64,000 nt of DNA from Ensifer canadensis (GCF_017488845.2 NZ_CP083372.1:1-64000); one strand, 5' to 3'; shown: positions 17,744 to 28,024, counted from the first letter of the stretch. Program-made: numbers and translations. The notes: generated by a model not told the origin, from the sequence alone.

Positions 17744-18048
17744 CGAACGCAGCTGTTCTGACAACGCTTCAATTGCCCGTTGCTGATTGGCCGATGACGA
17801 TTGAAGATCGACAATTGCCAGCTGTTCATCATCAACGGGCAGCGACCCATTGATGATTGCCCCTAAGCAGTTGATGACGCGTTATTTGATGATTAACAAC
17901 GGCTATCTGATCATTGCCCGTGCACTAACGACCACTGTTTCAATTAACAATGGGCAATTGCCCGCGTTTCAATTACCCGTTGTCGGTCGCCGTCCATAGA
18001 CGGCATGTGCGTCTCACCTGCTAGTGTGAGTTGACAGTGCGAAGTGAA
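17744..18048. other. Candidate oriT / centromere region with iterated motifs
   Basis: 305 bp between the divergent VirC1-like and mobC genes. CAATTGCCCGTTG (17770-17782) is echoed by CAATTGCCAGCTG (17812-17824), ATCAACGGGCA inverted (17831-17841), TGATGATTGCCC (about 17850), TGATCATTGCCCGTG (about 17908), the perfect palindrome GGGCAATTGCCC (17952-17963) and CAATTACCCGTTG (about 17970). Such iterations suit binding by the RHH protein or MobC. No nic site can be read directly. Confidence 0.55.
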
Positions 18049-18061
18049 AACTATAATTAAT
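18049..18061 (+). promoter_or_regulatory. AT-rich box 4
   Basis: AACTATAATTAAT; the reverse complement matches the consensus with one change. It lies before the mobC-relaxase unit. Confidence 0.5.
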
Positions 18062-18186
18062 TGTCTGTGGCAGGATAGTCAAGTTTGTGGTACAAACTCG
18101 ACGCCGACCCGCCGCCGGCGGTGCTGGTGTTCGCGCCTATGGCGCTCTGGGGCGCCTCCGGCACTAGTGGCAAGGAAGAGGAAGCG

Positions 18187-18555
18187 ATGCGAAGCGAGGT
18201 GGTCAGGGTCCGCATGAAGCCGGAAGAGCGGCAAGCGCTCGCCGCGCTGTGCGGAGAAAAGCGCACTGCAAGCGATGTCATCCGGCTGCTGTTCCGCGAT
18301 CAGGCCGGTCTACCATTGCCTGTCGGACCTATTGAAGCCGACCATCTGCGTGGCACGAACGAAGAACTGCGTCGGGTCGGTATCAATCTCAACCAGGCTG
18401 TTCGGGCCATGAACGAAGGCCGCGTCGGTTATGAGCCGCATCTTGATGCAGCGCTGCGAAAGCTTCTCGACGCTGTGTTTCGGCTGAGGGCCGATGTCGA
18501 TTTGATGCTTCGGATCAGCCGGCAAGAGCGGAGAGGGGGCGGGCATGGCCTATGA
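18187..18555 (+). CDS. mobC: MobC-type relaxosome accessory protein
   Basis: 122 residues starting at 18187 (purine-rich GGAAGAGGAAG upstream); a longer reading from 18085 is possible but its N terminus is not family-like. VVRVRMKPEERQALAALCGE and TASDVIRLLFRD form a ribbon-helix-helix domain, and RGTNEELRRVGINLNQAVRA is the MobC signature. It would bind oriT and help the relaxase. It overlaps the relaxase gene by 11 bp, so translation is coupled. Confidence 0.85.
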   Translation: MRSEVVRVRMKPEERQALAALCGEKRTASDVIRLLFRDQAGLPLPVGPIEADHLRGTNEELRRVGINLNQAVRAMNEGRVGYEPHLDAALRKLLDAVFRLRADVDLMLRISRQERRGGGHGL

Positions 18556-21100
18556 GTGGGCAAGTCTCCTCGGCGAAGTCGACACCTACTCGGCGCGCCG
18601 GGTCGCATCGCTGGTGGACGACGATGAGAAGCGGCGCCGCGGCCGGGCGAGTGGTCCGGCCGTGACCAGTGATCGCGCTGAGAAGCGGTATCTGCCAAGA
18701 GGGATTGCAGCCAGGGCCGCGACGATCTTCGTCCCGTCGGGGGAACAGACTATCGCCTCCATCCTGCAGCCAGCGCGCTCCTCTCAGCAGGACGTCGTCG
18801 CGCTAGTCGGTGCGTTAGCTTCACGCACGGGGCCGGAAGAGGACGACGAATTGCGCAGGGGCGGGGGAGGCGGCGGTAGCGCCGCACGTCAAGCCAACCC
18901 GCCGATCGCCACGCGGCGTTCGTTGAAAGACAAGGCGTCCTTAGAGGTTGCCAGCCGGGCAGCGCTTGCTGCCGGTGCCCAGCCGGTTGTGATCAAAGTC
19001 ACATCAACGGTTTCCAGTCGCGCTTCGGCCGCGGGCCTGCTTACCTATCTTGGAACGCGCGAGGCCGAAAACGAAGACGGGCGAACGGAGAGGGTCGACA
19101 TCCCTGTCATTGATCAAGATGGGATCGCCATCGTAAGAAGGGAGGCGCGCGCGGCCGTTCTATCCGACTGGACCGCTGAGTTCCGGGACCCGTATGCCGT
19201 AAACGCGGTGGCGACCATCTCGATTAAGTTCGCCGAACGTGTTGGAGACGGCGATCTTCATGAGGCGTTAAACGCTGCCTTCGGCTCAAAGCCGTTCCTT
19301 TATTCCCATCGTCCGGACGGGGAGGTTTCTGTCTATGCGGTCACGGATCTGCCGGCGGGGAAACTGGCTATCGCTTTGAAAGCCCGTGAGAAGGGCGACG
19401 GTTCGGTGCATACGGCGGAGACTGCCGAAGGGGATCTTGCGGCTCGGTTGGCGAACGCCGGCAGACGGGCGGAGGTTTGCATTCTCGGAGCTGCCACTTC
19501 GGAAAAGTCGAGCCGCTATTTCCTCGAAAAGTTCCTTCGTGCCGAACAGCGGGTTATCACCAGCGCCGGCGACGCGGTAAAGCGCGGCTCGCCGAGCCAC
19601 AAAACAGCAGACTGCATTTGGCAGGAGTGGTCCGGGCATATTCGCACCGTCGAACCACGCAATGCCTTCCACGTTATCTTCTCCGCCCGTGCCGGGACGG
19701 ATGCACAAACGATGAACCGCGCTGTACGCGATTTTCTCAGCGAACAGGTAGCAGGACACCGGTGGATTACCGCCCATCATCCGGACACGGGGCATGTGCA
19801 TGTCCATGCGATGATTGCTGCTCGCGATCATGTAGGCAAAGCGCTGCGGCTCACGAAGCCGGAGCTCTATCAATGGCGGGAGCGGTTTGCGGAAAAGGCC
19901 CGTGAGCATGGGATTGCCATGGTGGCGACACGCCGGGCCGATGTCGCGGCAACGCGCCCATACAGCCAAGCGCAGGCCGGCGCTTATCAGCGTGGTCTCA
20001 CCGATCCGCGTTATCTCATGACGCCCGCTCTGAATAATCGTGTCAGGCATAAGCGGGCTGGTGTCGCCGACCGCGCCTCGCTCGCGAACGGCAGCCTTGC
20101 GTTGGCCCAGCAGTGGCGAGCGACCGTGGACGGGTTGAAAAAGGTGGGTGCAAAATCGACGGTAATAGACGCGGCCAATCGGTTCGCAGCTGCGACAGCG
20201 GACAAAACGCCGAAGCCCGCAGCACGCACGGTAAATGGCTTCGTTCTTGTACGGATAGAGATCAACCCTGCCGGTAACGCTCCCGCCCTGCTGAAGACGG
20301 TCGAGCGCGCCCTGCAAGCCCATCCTCGGTTTGTCTCTGAGAAAGCCGGAACCGCGCTGCTTTTGGCGCCGACCGGAGCGAGCATCAGCAAGATTGAGCG
20401 GGAGCTGACGCGACGAAACGAAATGGGTCCAGGCGCAGAGACCCTTGAAGTGGTCAACAATATCGAGCGCAGGTTGTTCGAACAGGGGCTAAGCGCCACC
20501 GTTTCGGTCGAGGCGGCCGGCGGTGCGCAGAATGGTGCGCCGACGCCGTGGCTGCAGAGCCGCTTTGCCGCGCTGGATCAAAGGACGGCTTCGAAACCGG
20601 CCGCGCCGTTGGCGAAACTCATGACTTTGGTTTCAGACATCAAACAACGAAAGGAAAACACTATGCCCCTATCGCTTGAACAGTTCGACGAGCGCGTTGC
20701 ACGCGCCAACAAATCGATGGACCGTTTGGAGACGATGGTCGACAGCAGTGGTGAGCGCCAGGCGGTCGAGGAAATGCGGCGCGAGATTTCGGCACTCTTT
20801 GCCGAGCAGCGCCGTGACATCGAATTGCAGCAGATACCGTCAGCCATGCATGCTTCCGGGGGAGGGGGAACGCCGTCCACTATTCAAGCTGGCGAGGGCC
20901 ATGATCAAAACCGGAAGCCGCCGGCAAGTGTCGATCCCGCAATCGCGGTCCAGCAACAGGCTATTGCCACAGGTCGAGCGGCGAAAGCCGCACGGGAACA
21001 AGCTGGAGGCACAAAAACGGTTCAGGACGAAAGGCGTAGAGAGATCGCTCGTCAGACGGAGCATGAGCGCGAGAACAACCGCGATGGAGCCGAACGCTAG
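18545..21100 (+). CDS. Large MOBP/VirD2-like relaxase
   Basis: 851 residues. The metal-binding motif HHPDTGHVHVH lies at residues 411-421, with H417, H419 and H421 as the likely triad. A preceding NAFHVIFSARAGTD and following KPELYQWRERFAEKAREHG complete the relaxase core. Tyr168 in AGLLTYLGTRE is a candidate nucleophile by comparison with MOBP motif I. An unusual Gly-rich, variable N-terminal part and a charged, coiled C-terminal part (about 700-851) flank the core. With mobC and a VirB system this resembles the MobC/MobZ type described on rhizobial plasmids. It would nick oriT and lead the strand into the recipient. Confidence 0.85.
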   Translation: MAYEWASLLGEVDTYSARRVASLVDDDEKRRRGRASGPAVTSDRAEKRYLPRGIAARAATIFVPSGEQTIASILQPARSSQQDVVALVGALASRTGPEEDDELRRGGGGGGSAARQANPPIATRRSLKDKASLEVASRAALAAGAQPVVIKVTSTVSSRASAAGLLTYLGTREAENEDGRTERVDIPVIDQDGIAIVRREARAAVLSDWTAEFRDPYAVNAVATISIKFAERVGDGDLHEALNAAFGSKPFLYSHRPDGEVSVYAVTDLPAGKLAIALKAREKGDGSVHTAETAEGDLAARLANAGRRAEVCILGAATSEKSSRYFLEKFLRAEQRVITSAGDAVKRGSPSHKTADCIWQEWSGHIRTVEPRNAFHVIFSARAGTDAQTMNRAVRDFLSEQVAGHRWITAHHPDTGHVHVHAMIAARDHVGKALRLTKPELYQWRERFAEKAREHGIAMVATRRADVAATRPYSQAQAGAYQRGLTDPRYLMTPALNNRVRHKRAGVADRASLANGSLALAQQWRATVDGLKKVGAKSTVIDAANRFAAATADKTPKPAARTVNGFVLVRIEINPAGNAPALLKTVERALQAHPRFVSEKAGTALLLAPTGASISKIERELTRRNEMGPGAETLEVVNNIERRLFEQGLSATVSVEAAGGAQNGAPTPWLQSRFAALDQRTASKPAAPLAKLMTLVSDIKQRKENTMPLSLEQFDERVARANKSMDRLETMVDSSGERQAVEEMRREISALFAEQRRDIELQQIPSAMHASGGGGTPSTIQAGEGHDQNRKPPASVDPAIAVQQQAIATGRAAKAAREQAGGTKTVQDERRREIARQTEHERENNRDGAER
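20663..21100 (+). CDS. Possible independent C-terminal product of the relaxase gene
   Basis: Within the relaxase, in the same frame, codon 707 is ATG preceded by AAAGGA with 7-nt spacing. The product would be 145 residues, starting MPLSLEQFDERVARAN, with a coiled-coil-like region and a basic tail. It corresponds to the accessory domain and might be made separately. Only sequence evidence of the start exists. Confidence 0.3.
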   Translation: MPLSLEQFDERVARANKSMDRLETMVDSSGERQAVEEMRREISALFAEQRRDIELQQIPSAMHASGGGGTPSTIQAGEGHDQNRKPPASVDPAIAVQQQAIATGRAAKAAREQAGGTKTVQDERRREIARQTEHERENNRDGAER

Positions 21101-21273
21101 GCGAAAGCTTGATTACGAGCTGAATGGAGTGCTGGCACACCTTATTGAGCCGGCGATTTCAATTAATGTATTGCTAGCCAGCCGTCGCGGCACAACCTAC
21201 GAAGTCGGGACGATTTTCGGCCCCTCGCGCCAAACGCAGATGCCGCGAGGAGCCTTACGATACCGAGATGCGA

Positions 21274-21477
21274 TCAAATTTCGCGGACGTTTTCCGCTTT
21301 GGCTTTGCCGGTCTTTCGATCTTGGCCCACCTCATAGCTTACCCGCTGCCCCTCACGAAGTGACCCGCTCCCTTGCAAGGCTGACACGTGGACAAAAACG
21401 TCCTGACCACTGTTTTCCGGAGTGATGAACCCAAATCCCTTGTCGTTGTTGAAGAACTTAACCGTACCAGCTGCCAT
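21274..21477 (-). CDS. cspA: Cold-shock-domain protein
   Basis: 67 residues, standard CspA length. RNA-binding motifs RNP1 (KGFGFI, residues 13-18) and RNP2 (VFVHV, residues 27-31) are intact. It would bind single-stranded RNA or DNA as a chaperone. The gene stands alone between the relaxase and virD4, with a 355-bp region upstream that could hold the long 5' leader usual for csp genes. Confidence 0.95.
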   Translation of the reverse strand: MAAGTVKFFNNDKGFGFITPENSGQDVFVHVSALQGSGSLREGQRVSYEVGQDRKTGKAKAENVREI

Positions 21478-21721
21478 AAAGAGTCCCCGTTTTCGCGCGC
21501 CGCGAGGCGGTGAGAGAAGAATATTGTCCTAAACGCTCGCAGGCAAGTTGCCGACAGAATTTTGCTAGACCAAAACGACTCAATACGCGGTCGACAATCC
21601 TGCGGCCCAAGGCAGCGTGGGGTCTTGAAAATCAGTACCAGTGATCGCATCTAAGGAACATCACCCGTTATCGACGACTACCTGCAGCGACATCGTCGCG
21701 CGTTTTTGGCTGTCCGGGTCT

Positions 21722-21759
21722 GCGAAGGGCGCTCTCCGAGAGGATCGAGCGCCCTTCGC
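21722..21759. terminator. Hairpin between virD4 and cspA
   Basis: Perfect 13-bp stem GCGAAGGGCGCTC / GAGCGCCCTTCGC with a 12-nt loop, about 75 bp past the virD4 stop. There is no clear T-tract on either strand, so a role as virD4-operon terminator or RNA end-stabiliser is inferred. The rest of 21478-21831 shows no gene. Confidence 0.5.
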
Positions 21760-21831
21760 GTTTATATGGCTTGAATGGCTTTACAGCGTTCCGCGCCGAA
21801 ACCTGACCGACGTCGATTGTCAAAAAGCTCA

Positions 21832-23919
21832 CTACTCATCGCTCAATGCCCCCGAAATTTCTTTACGCAGCTTTTTGATTTCGCGCTTCTTCGCTGGTGT
21901 GGTGTCAAATAAATTGAGAACTCTGCCAATTGCCTCGTCTGCATCGCTTTGACGACGAGCGCTTGCGTTTACTGCGGCCCTGAAATCCGGCTTCCCATCT
22001 GATGGCGTCAGCTCTTTGCTGCTACTTTTTAGGTTTAGTCCGTTTGGCATCCTGATCGAGGCCGCTACGTGAGCGCGGGGGGCCTTCAGCGCAAACTTTT
22101 CGCCTGGTGCGACCGTACTCTGCGCGGCTTGGTTTGATGGACAGGGGTCTATGTGCTCTACCACCACCTCTGGAGTTCTTGTCATCCGGTGTTGTTCATT
22201 GGTTGCGGCGATTGGCAGCCAAGCGCGCTTCATCAGTTCATCATCAGCATAATAGAAGTTTCGAAGGCCGAATATGGGTTGCTGATTGCGCAACTTGATG
22301 ATGCAGCGCGTCTCGTTCATCGCCCCGAGTTCATCGGGGCGCATGAGCGGACGCATCGCTGTCCTGTACGACATGGTCGCGCCCTTGCGATCAAAAAGCG
22401 TGACGCCCGTCGAAACCGCCTTGTCGACAGTAACTTCTTTGCGCTCACCGAGCAGTTGCGAGACATAACGCTGATCCTCGGGATCCTGGGCCCCGAGGAA
22501 GATTTGGGCGCGGGCGGAATTCACCAGCGTCTGTCGACCTTCCCGCGTGTACACGTTGTCGATGGATCGTAGCGATTGGACGAAGAACCAGCATGGTATG
22601 CCGTAGCCGCCAAGAACGGTCGCGACGGTGAGGGCGTTCTCCAGCTTTCCTAGGTTCTGAAACTCATCGAGCAAGACCAGCACCCGCCGCTCGCCGCGCG
22701 TCATCATATTACGCGACATGTAATCCATGAACTGGACCATCAGCACATTGAAGATCGGACCGATGGAAGCAACCTGTTGGATCCGGAAATCCAGGTAGAG
22801 GCTCATGTTCTCGCGCCGCATCGCGCGAATGTCGAAGGTCGATCGCGCTGTCGCCCGCAGAATTCGATTGTTTTTAAACGGCCGGACGGCTGCGGCAAGC
22901 GAGCCGTAAACCCCGTCGAACTGTTTGCCCGCCATAACCGCAAAGCGCGCTATGGTCGTATAGGTAAAAGAACTGATCCATTCGGCCCGAAGCTCCGGAT
23001 TGGCAACCTCCTCCAGCCACTCGCGCAACGGCTGGTCACCGCCTTCCACGACATTGAGAACCGTTCCGAGATTTTTGTCTTTGTCGGGGATGTCAGGATT
23101 TTCCAAAACCCAGGAGGTGACACCGGCAAACAGAGCACGCGCATCAGAAATCCAGTAGGCATCGCCCTTTGGCGTGGGCAAAAGGGCGGTGGCGATCGAA
23201 TTGATATCGATGTCGCGCTGATCGGGATTAATGGCGACGAAGTCGAGGGGATTGTAGCATTCGGTGTCGCCGTTCTCGTCGGCCGGCGAGAAGCGCAAGA
23301 CGCGTGAGAATTTCGAGCGGTGGCCGGCCGTAGCCTCATAGGTTTCGCCGCGCATATCGAGAACGACGATGCTGTCTGGCCAGAGGAGACAATTGGGCAC
23401 GATAAGCGACGCGCCCTTACCGGATCGCGGCGGGCCGATCACAAACCCCCCAACGTCATCACCATCGATCCACAGCTTCTTGCCGCCGAACAATTTTGGC
23501 TTTGTCAGCCGTCGCCTGCCGGAACCACACTGGGTAAAACCGCCGGGAACCTTGATCAGGCTACCGCCGATCCGGCCAACGAACACGCCACCGGTGCGCG
23601 TGAGACCGAGGGCTCGCGCCTCCATTGTGCTCAGGAAGCGCGCATCGGTGGATTTCTTCTTGCCAGTCGCAAGCGTGATCAGCATCGCGGCGCCGGCAAC
23701 AAAACCAGCGCCCGCCGCGATCGCTGGCCGATGCCACTCACCGGCATAGAGATCGAGACGCGCGGCCTTGTACGAGGCCAGAAGATCGCCCTGCAGCGCC
23801 TGCAACATCCACGTCGAATTGTCGAAAGTGTAATAGAGGCCAGCATAGGCAAGCGATGCCACGAACACCGCCGTCGCCGTGGCAATGAGAAGACCTAATA
23901 GCAGGAGGGCTGGGTTCAT
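21832..23919 (-). CDS. virD4: VirD4/TraG type IV coupling protein
   Basis: 695 residues. Two N-terminal membrane segments (about 4-30 and 65-86) anchor the protein in the inner membrane. Walker A GPPRSGKGAS is at 162-171 and Walker B VLVLLDEFQ at 413-421. The region after 600 is variable and charged, as in substrate-recognising tails. It would hand the relaxase-DNA complex to the VirB channel. Its start overlaps the virB11 end by 4 bp, so it is the last gene of the virB8-11 unit. Confidence 0.95.
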   Translation of the reverse strand: MNPALLLLGLLIATATAVFVASLAYAGLYYTFDNSTWMLQALQGDLLASYKAARLDLYAGEWHRPAIAAGAGFVAGAAMLITLATGKKKSTDARFLSTMEARALGLTRTGGVFVGRIGGSLIKVPGGFTQCGSGRRRLTKPKLFGGKKLWIDGDDVGGFVIGPPRSGKGASLIVPNCLLWPDSIVVLDMRGETYEATAGHRSKFSRVLRFSPADENGDTECYNPLDFVAINPDQRDIDINSIATALLPTPKGDAYWISDARALFAGVTSWVLENPDIPDKDKNLGTVLNVVEGGDQPLREWLEEVANPELRAEWISSFTYTTIARFAVMAGKQFDGVYGSLAAAVRPFKNNRILRATARSTFDIRAMRRENMSLYLDFRIQQVASIGPIFNVLMVQFMDYMSRNMMTRGERRVLVLLDEFQNLGKLENALTVATVLGGYGIPCWFFVQSLRSIDNVYTREGRQTLVNSARAQIFLGAQDPEDQRYVSQLLGERKEVTVDKAVSTGVTLFDRKGATMSYRTAMRPLMRPDELGAMNETRCIIKLRNQQPIFGLRNFYYADDELMKRAWLPIAATNEQHRMTRTPEVVVEHIDPCPSNQAAQSTVAPGEKFALKAPRAHVAASIRMPNGLNLKSSSKELTPSDGKPDFRAAVNASARRQSDADEAIGRVLNLFDTTPAKKREIKKLRKEISGALSDE

Positions 23920-24914
23920 GACGCATCCGCCTTGGTGAACACGATCTCCGACACCACACGGCGTCCGTCGGGCATGCGCGCGAGCTGAACCACGATCGGA
24001 ATGACCTCCTTCAGGTAGTCGATTATCTCCTGTTTTTTCAGGTCCATGCCACTTTGCATGACCATTAGCGCTAGGCGCTCATAGGCTGATCGACCGGAAT
24101 TCGCGTGGACGGTGGTCAGAGAGCCGGGATGGCCGGTATTGATCGCCTGGAGGAACGAAAAAGCTTCCGCCCCGCGAAGCTCGCCAAGCATCAGCCGGTC
24201 GGGACGCATGCGCAGCGAGGCTTCGAGAAGTTGCTGTTGCGTGACTTTGGCACGCCCTTGGTCGCCTTTGGAGGCGAGCAGGGCGACCGTGTTCGGTGTG
24301 ATCGGCTTCAGTTCACGCGTATCCTCGATTGTGACAATGCGCTCCTCTTCCGGGATTTCCTTCAAAAGTGCATGGAGGAAAGTCGTCTTGCCAGTAGACG
24401 TGCCGCCGGACACGACGATGGAGACCCGCAAGCGCACGGCGGTCCGAAGGAATTCCATGGCATCGACGTCGCCTTGCATCATCGCGGCTAGCTGTTCTTC
24501 GGCAGCCGACAGCGAAAGCTGGCGCCCGACACGCGTTTGCTCAAAGGCTCCTCGCTGCTGATATACGTCGAGGCCGATATCATGAATGACTTGCTTGCGG
24601 ATGGAGATGGCGCCGCCCGCCGGCGCTGCTGGTGGCAGCACGCATTGGAAACGCTCCCCGGACGGAAGCGACGCCGATAGGATCGGGTGTTCATCATTGA
24701 CGACCTGGTTGGTGGAGCCGGCGACCCGCTCGCTCAACGTCCGGATCCATTCGGAGGTGAACTGCGTGTCTTCCACACGTTCCATGCTGCTTACGCCCAG
24801 GCGTTCAATGAACAGCTCTCCCGGCCGATTGGCCGAGATCTCGGAGACGCGATCATCCGCCAGAAGAGGTCTTAGCCGTTCAAGGGCTTTTTCGAGAAAC
24901 GGGAACGCGCTCAT
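23916..24914 (-). CDS. virB11: VirB11 secretion ATPase
   Basis: 332 residues, full length. Walker A GGTSTGKTT (170-178), Asp box VTIEDTRELK (194-203), Walker B RLMLGELRG (240-248) and His box GHPGSLTTVH (261-270) are all intact. It forms a hexameric ring at the inner membrane that works with VirB4 in pilus assembly and substrate transfer. It overlaps virB10 by 4 bp upstream and virD4 downstream. Confidence 0.97.
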   Translation of the reverse strand: MSAFPFLEKALERLRPLLADDRVSEISANRPGELFIERLGVSSMERVEDTQFTSEWIRTLSERVAGSTNQVVNDEHPILSASLPSGERFQCVLPPAAPAGGAISIRKQVIHDIGLDVYQQRGAFEQTRVGRQLSLSAAEEQLAAMMQGDVDAMEFLRTAVRLRVSIVVSGGTSTGKTTFLHALLKEIPEEERIVTIEDTRELKPITPNTVALLASKGDQGRAKVTQQQLLEASLRMRPDRLMLGELRGAEAFSFLQAINTGHPGSLTTVHANSGRSAYERLALMVMQSGMDLKKQEIIDYLKEVIPIVVQLARMPDGRRVVSEIVFTKADAS

Positions 24915-26335
24915 TTATAGACCGGCGCGATCGGATAGTAGGGGGTGGGGTCGACATCGCGGCGAATCTGCCCGCCACGTTTCAGGCGCATCATTTCCTG
25001 CCGGACCGGATCGGCATAGAAATCGGAGAAGTCGAGATCGCGCCTGAGATAGACGATGACGGGCTCGCCTTGAGCGACATAGATCGTCGGCGGGATTTTC
25101 GAGCTTTCCTTGAACGCTTCGTTGGCGATCTCCTGGAGGATGGATGAAGATTTCTCGGCGGCAATGGCGCGCGCCTCCGCGGCCGTTTGGCTAGGTTCGG
25201 TCGTCACCGTCGTAACGGCGCCGGTGATGGGATCCACAGTGGAGATCGACCGGGCGCTATTAGTCGGCGTTTCGCCGAGGGCGGACACATATTCCGCAGC
25301 ACCACCGATCACCGAAAGCATGATCGCCGAGCCAAAGCGCTCCCAGAAATGCGTGTCGATCTCTCCGGTCAGGCCAGCACGACCAAGCCGGTCGGCGCCG
25401 GGCGAGGCGATCTCGACCGACAGGCCGTCGGATCGGATCACTCGTGACCAAACGACAAATATGCGTTTCTGGCCGCGCGCCAGCCCGGACTTGTATTCAC
25501 CGATTAAGCGAGAGCCCTTCGGGATGAGGATGCGTCCGCCGTCGAGCGAGCGCACATCCTCACGCACCACGGCGCGCACCATCCCGGGAAGGTCCGTATT
25601 AATGGCCGTTTCCAGAAAACCGCGGATCATCGTCCCTTGAGCAACGAGCGCGTCGGTGCGGTCAAAGCGGGTCGCCTTTACGATGCCTGCCGTCTGTTTC
25701 TCGGACTGTGCCAGAAAGGCCTTGTTTGCGTCGGTATCCGCCCCCGGGACGGTCACGAGTTGACCATCATCGGCGATGGTGACCGACTGGTCGCTCCCGG
25801 ACAAACTCTCACTGTTTGACCCGTCGACAATAACCTGTTCCGAGCGCAACCGTTCCCACCGGGCCTTTTCCTCGTCTTCACGGCGCTTGGCTTCCAGTTG
25901 CGCCAGCCGCTCGTCTTCTTCCGCGCGCCGGCGTGCCTCTTCCATCCGGCGCCGCTCTTCCTCAGCCAGGCGGCGGGCTTCCTCGATCTGTCGCAGTTTT
26001 TCTAGGTCTTCACCTTGGTTGACCGTGACATCAACTGTCGCAGCATCCACTGGCTTCTTCTCCTCGACCATAGGGATCTGCACGAGGTTGGGATCGGCTG
26101 CCTGTTTGACCGGCTCCTCCGGGAAATTACGAATGCTGGTATTGGATGTTTCGAAGGTTTCGGTTGCGCCCTCGTTGAGGCCGGGGTTCTGAGGACCCGT
26201 CGGCCAGTTGACGTAGGCGAGCACGCCCGCACCGACGACGAGGAGCAGCGGAAGCGCCAGCTTGCCGAGACGGCCGTTGCGGGTGCTGGCGACACTGCTT
26301 TGACCATCGAGGTGGTCGAAATCGATCCTGCTCAT
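24911..26335 (-). CDS. virB10: VirB10 envelope-spanning channel protein
   Basis: 474 residues. A single membrane helix (about 26-43), then a Pro-poor periplasmic linker with a long charged coiled coil rich in Glu and Arg (about 118-170), and the C-terminal TrbI/VirB10 beta-barrel domain (about 225-440), including [17 protein letters not shown] and the region forming the outer membrane pore. It forms the core complex with VirB9 and a VirB7 lipoprotein. The Arg/Glu-rich linker is longer than in Agrobacterium VirB10, from memory. Confidence 0.95.
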   Translation of the reverse strand: MSRIDFDHLDGQSSVASTRNGRLGKLALPLLLVVGAGVLAYVNWPTGPQNPGLNEGATETFETSNTSIRNFPEEPVKQAADPNLVQIPMVEEKKPVDAATVDVTVNQGEDLEKLRQIEEARRLAEEERRRMEEARRRAEEDERLAQLEAKRREDEEKARWERLRSEQVIVDGSNSESLSGSDQSVTIADDGQLVTVPGADTDANKAFLAQSEKQTAGIVKATRFDRTDALVAQGTMIRGFLETAINTDLPGMVRAVVREDVRSLDGGRILIPKGSRLIGEYKSGLARGQKRIFVVWSRVIRSDGLSVEIASPGADRLGRAGLTGEIDTHFWERFGSAIMLSVIGGAAEYVSALGETPTNSARSISTVDPITGAVTTVTTEPSQTAAEARAIAAEKSSSILQEIANEAFKESSKIPPTIYVAQGEPVIVYLRRDLDFSDFYADPVRQEMMRLKRGGQIRRDVDPTPYYPIAPVYK

Positions 26336-27114
26336 CGCTGGCTGCCCTCCTTGGTGTCAAGGTTCTTCGGACCATAGGCATCCTCGACAAGATCGAAGGA
26401 CCGGCGGTTGGCCTGCCGGTTATAGAGGCACAGCCATTTGTCGCCGGCGCGTAGCGTGAATTGGGCGGAGATCTTGTCGACCACGACGTATTTACCTTGG
26501 GTGCGCAGGTTGACGAGCGACTCCTGACGCTTGCCTTCGACGACGAAGATCGCCGGGATTTCATCCGGAAACTCCAGATACATATGAGTGCCGTCATCGA
26601 AGGCGACGCGCGGCTTCAGGCTCGTGTCACCCCGGAAGACATAGTCGTAGTTAAGACGGCTCGGACCGAGGCCTTTCAGCAGCGGGTCCTTGGCGCTATC
26701 CTGGGCTGCTGCCAGAAGACGGGCGTTCACGTCTTCGTCCGGATACTTGAACCGCACCTGGAAAGCAGCTCTTAGATCGGCTGCGGCCGAGCCCTTCAGA
26801 AGAAGCGCATAGACCCGCTGGTTGGTGACAATGTTGACGTTGGTCTCGGCGTTTTCGCGCGGCGGTTTGACAAAGAGGATGCTCGACCCCTTCTTCGGCA
26901 CGATCGACCAGCTGGCCGTGTCGCCAGCCGAGATTGTCTCGATCACCTCAGAGCTTCCCAGCTGGATCATCGTCGATACACCAAGGCCAGCAGGCACGGT
27001 GACGACGGCATTATTGTTGAAGGTGATGTAGCGGATACGGGGATCGGCGGCCGCCAAGGGCTTTGCCATTATCAGCAGCGTCAGGGCGGCGAGGAGGAAA
27101 CGGGATTTCTGCAT
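26332..27114 (-). CDS. virB9: VirB9 outer-membrane core complex protein
   Basis: 260 residues with a signal peptide (about 1-23, cleavage after PLAA or AAA). The N-terminal domain has [18 protein letters not shown], and the C-terminal beta domain ends with FDLVEDAYG after [13 protein letters not shown]. Both parts match VirB9/TrbG. It binds VirB10 and the lipoprotein in the outer membrane. It overlaps virB10 by 4 bp and abuts virB8. Confidence 0.95.
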   Translation of the reverse strand: MQKSRFLLAALTLLIMAKPLAAADPRIRYITFNNNAVVTVPAGLGVSTMIQLGSSEVIETISAGDTASWSIVPKKGSSILFVKPPRENAETNVNIVTNQRVYALLLKGSAAADLRAAFQVRFKYPDEDVNARLLAAAQDSAKDPLLKGLGPSRLNYDYVFRGDTSLKPRVAFDDGTHMYLEFPDEIPAIFVVEGKRQESLVNLRTQGKYVVVDKISAQFTLRAGDKWLCLYNRQANRRSFDLVEDAYGPKNLDTKEGSQR

Positions 27115-27848
27115 CAGCGTGCCGCCTTATCAGCCGGCAGGACTTCCGGAAGTGACTCTTGGTCGCGCCGATATTCGACGACCTGGAAACCGAGCGGGTT
27201 GTCGAAGCGATATTCGTTCTTCAGTGGCGCGGTCGTGTAGCGGAATCGCACAACCGAAACCCAGTGCTCGCGCCGCAATGTGTTGTCGCGGCGTGTTTCT
27301 GTTGAGAAGCGCACGGTCGCCGTCGACGAATTCAGAAATGATACCGACTTGATCGTCACGGAAATGTGCGTGTCTCGGCCAAGCAGCTTATCCCGCGACT
27401 GCGGGTTGGATGGCTCGAATTCGTGGCGCAGGTCGACCGAGGCCTGTGCCGTCGAATAAAGCTGGGCAAGGTCGTAATTATCCTTCAGTCCTCGCGGATC
27501 ATAGGTTTCGCGCGCCCTGATGTAGCGGACGATGTTGGCGGTCTTGATCGCATCGTTCTCCGAAAGCTTGCTCTCATCCAGCGAGCGTGCGACCTCAACG
27601 AAACCAGTGGTCTTGTCAGCTACCACAACGACGGCCTCGAACTGCTTTAAGGGAACCAGGAGATTGAGGGCCGACAGGCTGAGCAGCGTCGAGGCCGCCG
27701 CAATCGTTGCCACTGTCCAGGCGATTTTTCGCGATCGACGTTCCTTGCGATAGAGTTCCGCCTCCCATGACGCGCCCGCATGCCAATAGGCGCTGAGGTC
27801 CACGGGAGGGGTATTGGGCTGATGTTCAGTCGTTTCTGCGTTGGCCAT
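27114..27848 (-). CDS. virB8: VirB8 inner-membrane assembly protein
   Basis: 244 residues from the ATG at 27848 (GGAAG 7 bp upstream). A short cytoplasmic segment, one membrane helix (about 45-66), then the periplasmic NTF2-like domain with [20 protein letters not shown] and VVRFRYT. It nucleates assembly of the channel. It is the first gene of a unit separate from virB1-6, with AT-rich box 5 lying 33 bp upstream. Confidence 0.93.
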   Translation of the reverse strand: MANAETTEHQPNTPPVDLSAYWHAGASWEAELYRKERRSRKIAWTVATIAAASTLLSLSALNLLVPLKQFEAVVVVADKTTGFVEVARSLDESKLSENDAIKTANIVRYIRARETYDPRGLKDNYDLAQLYSTAQASVDLRHEFEPSNPQSRDKLLGRDTHISVTIKSVSFLNSSTATVRFSTETRRDNTLRREHWVSVVRFRYTTAPLKNEYRFDNPLGFQVVEYRRDQESLPEVLPADKAAR

Positions 27849-27880
27849 ATCTGCTTCCAATGCGCCGCGTTCGCGGCGTG

Positions 27881-27893
27881 ATAAATTATATTT
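27881..27893 (-). promoter_or_regulatory. AT-rich box 5
   Basis: ATAAATTATATTT on the plus strand, one change from the consensus, upstream of virB8. Confidence 0.55.
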
Positions 27894-28024
27894 AATTCTC
27901 CGGGCGTGGAGAGCCCCGGAACGATCTCCCGGCGTCGTTATGGGCGTGATCGTTCGGTTAGAAAATCAACGGTGAGAGCTCAAAAGCTACCGCTGTCCCG
28001 GCGGGATTGCAAAACGTTCGAGCC

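Noticed and set aside
17760..17990. Repeated motifs considered as a CRISPR array
   Set aside because: Repeats are short, imperfect, in both orientations and irregularly spaced; no cas genes are present.
18085..18186. Longer N terminus for MobC
   Set aside because: The extra 34 residues (PPPAVLVFAPMALWG) are not MobC-like, and a purine-rich site precedes the ATG at 18187.
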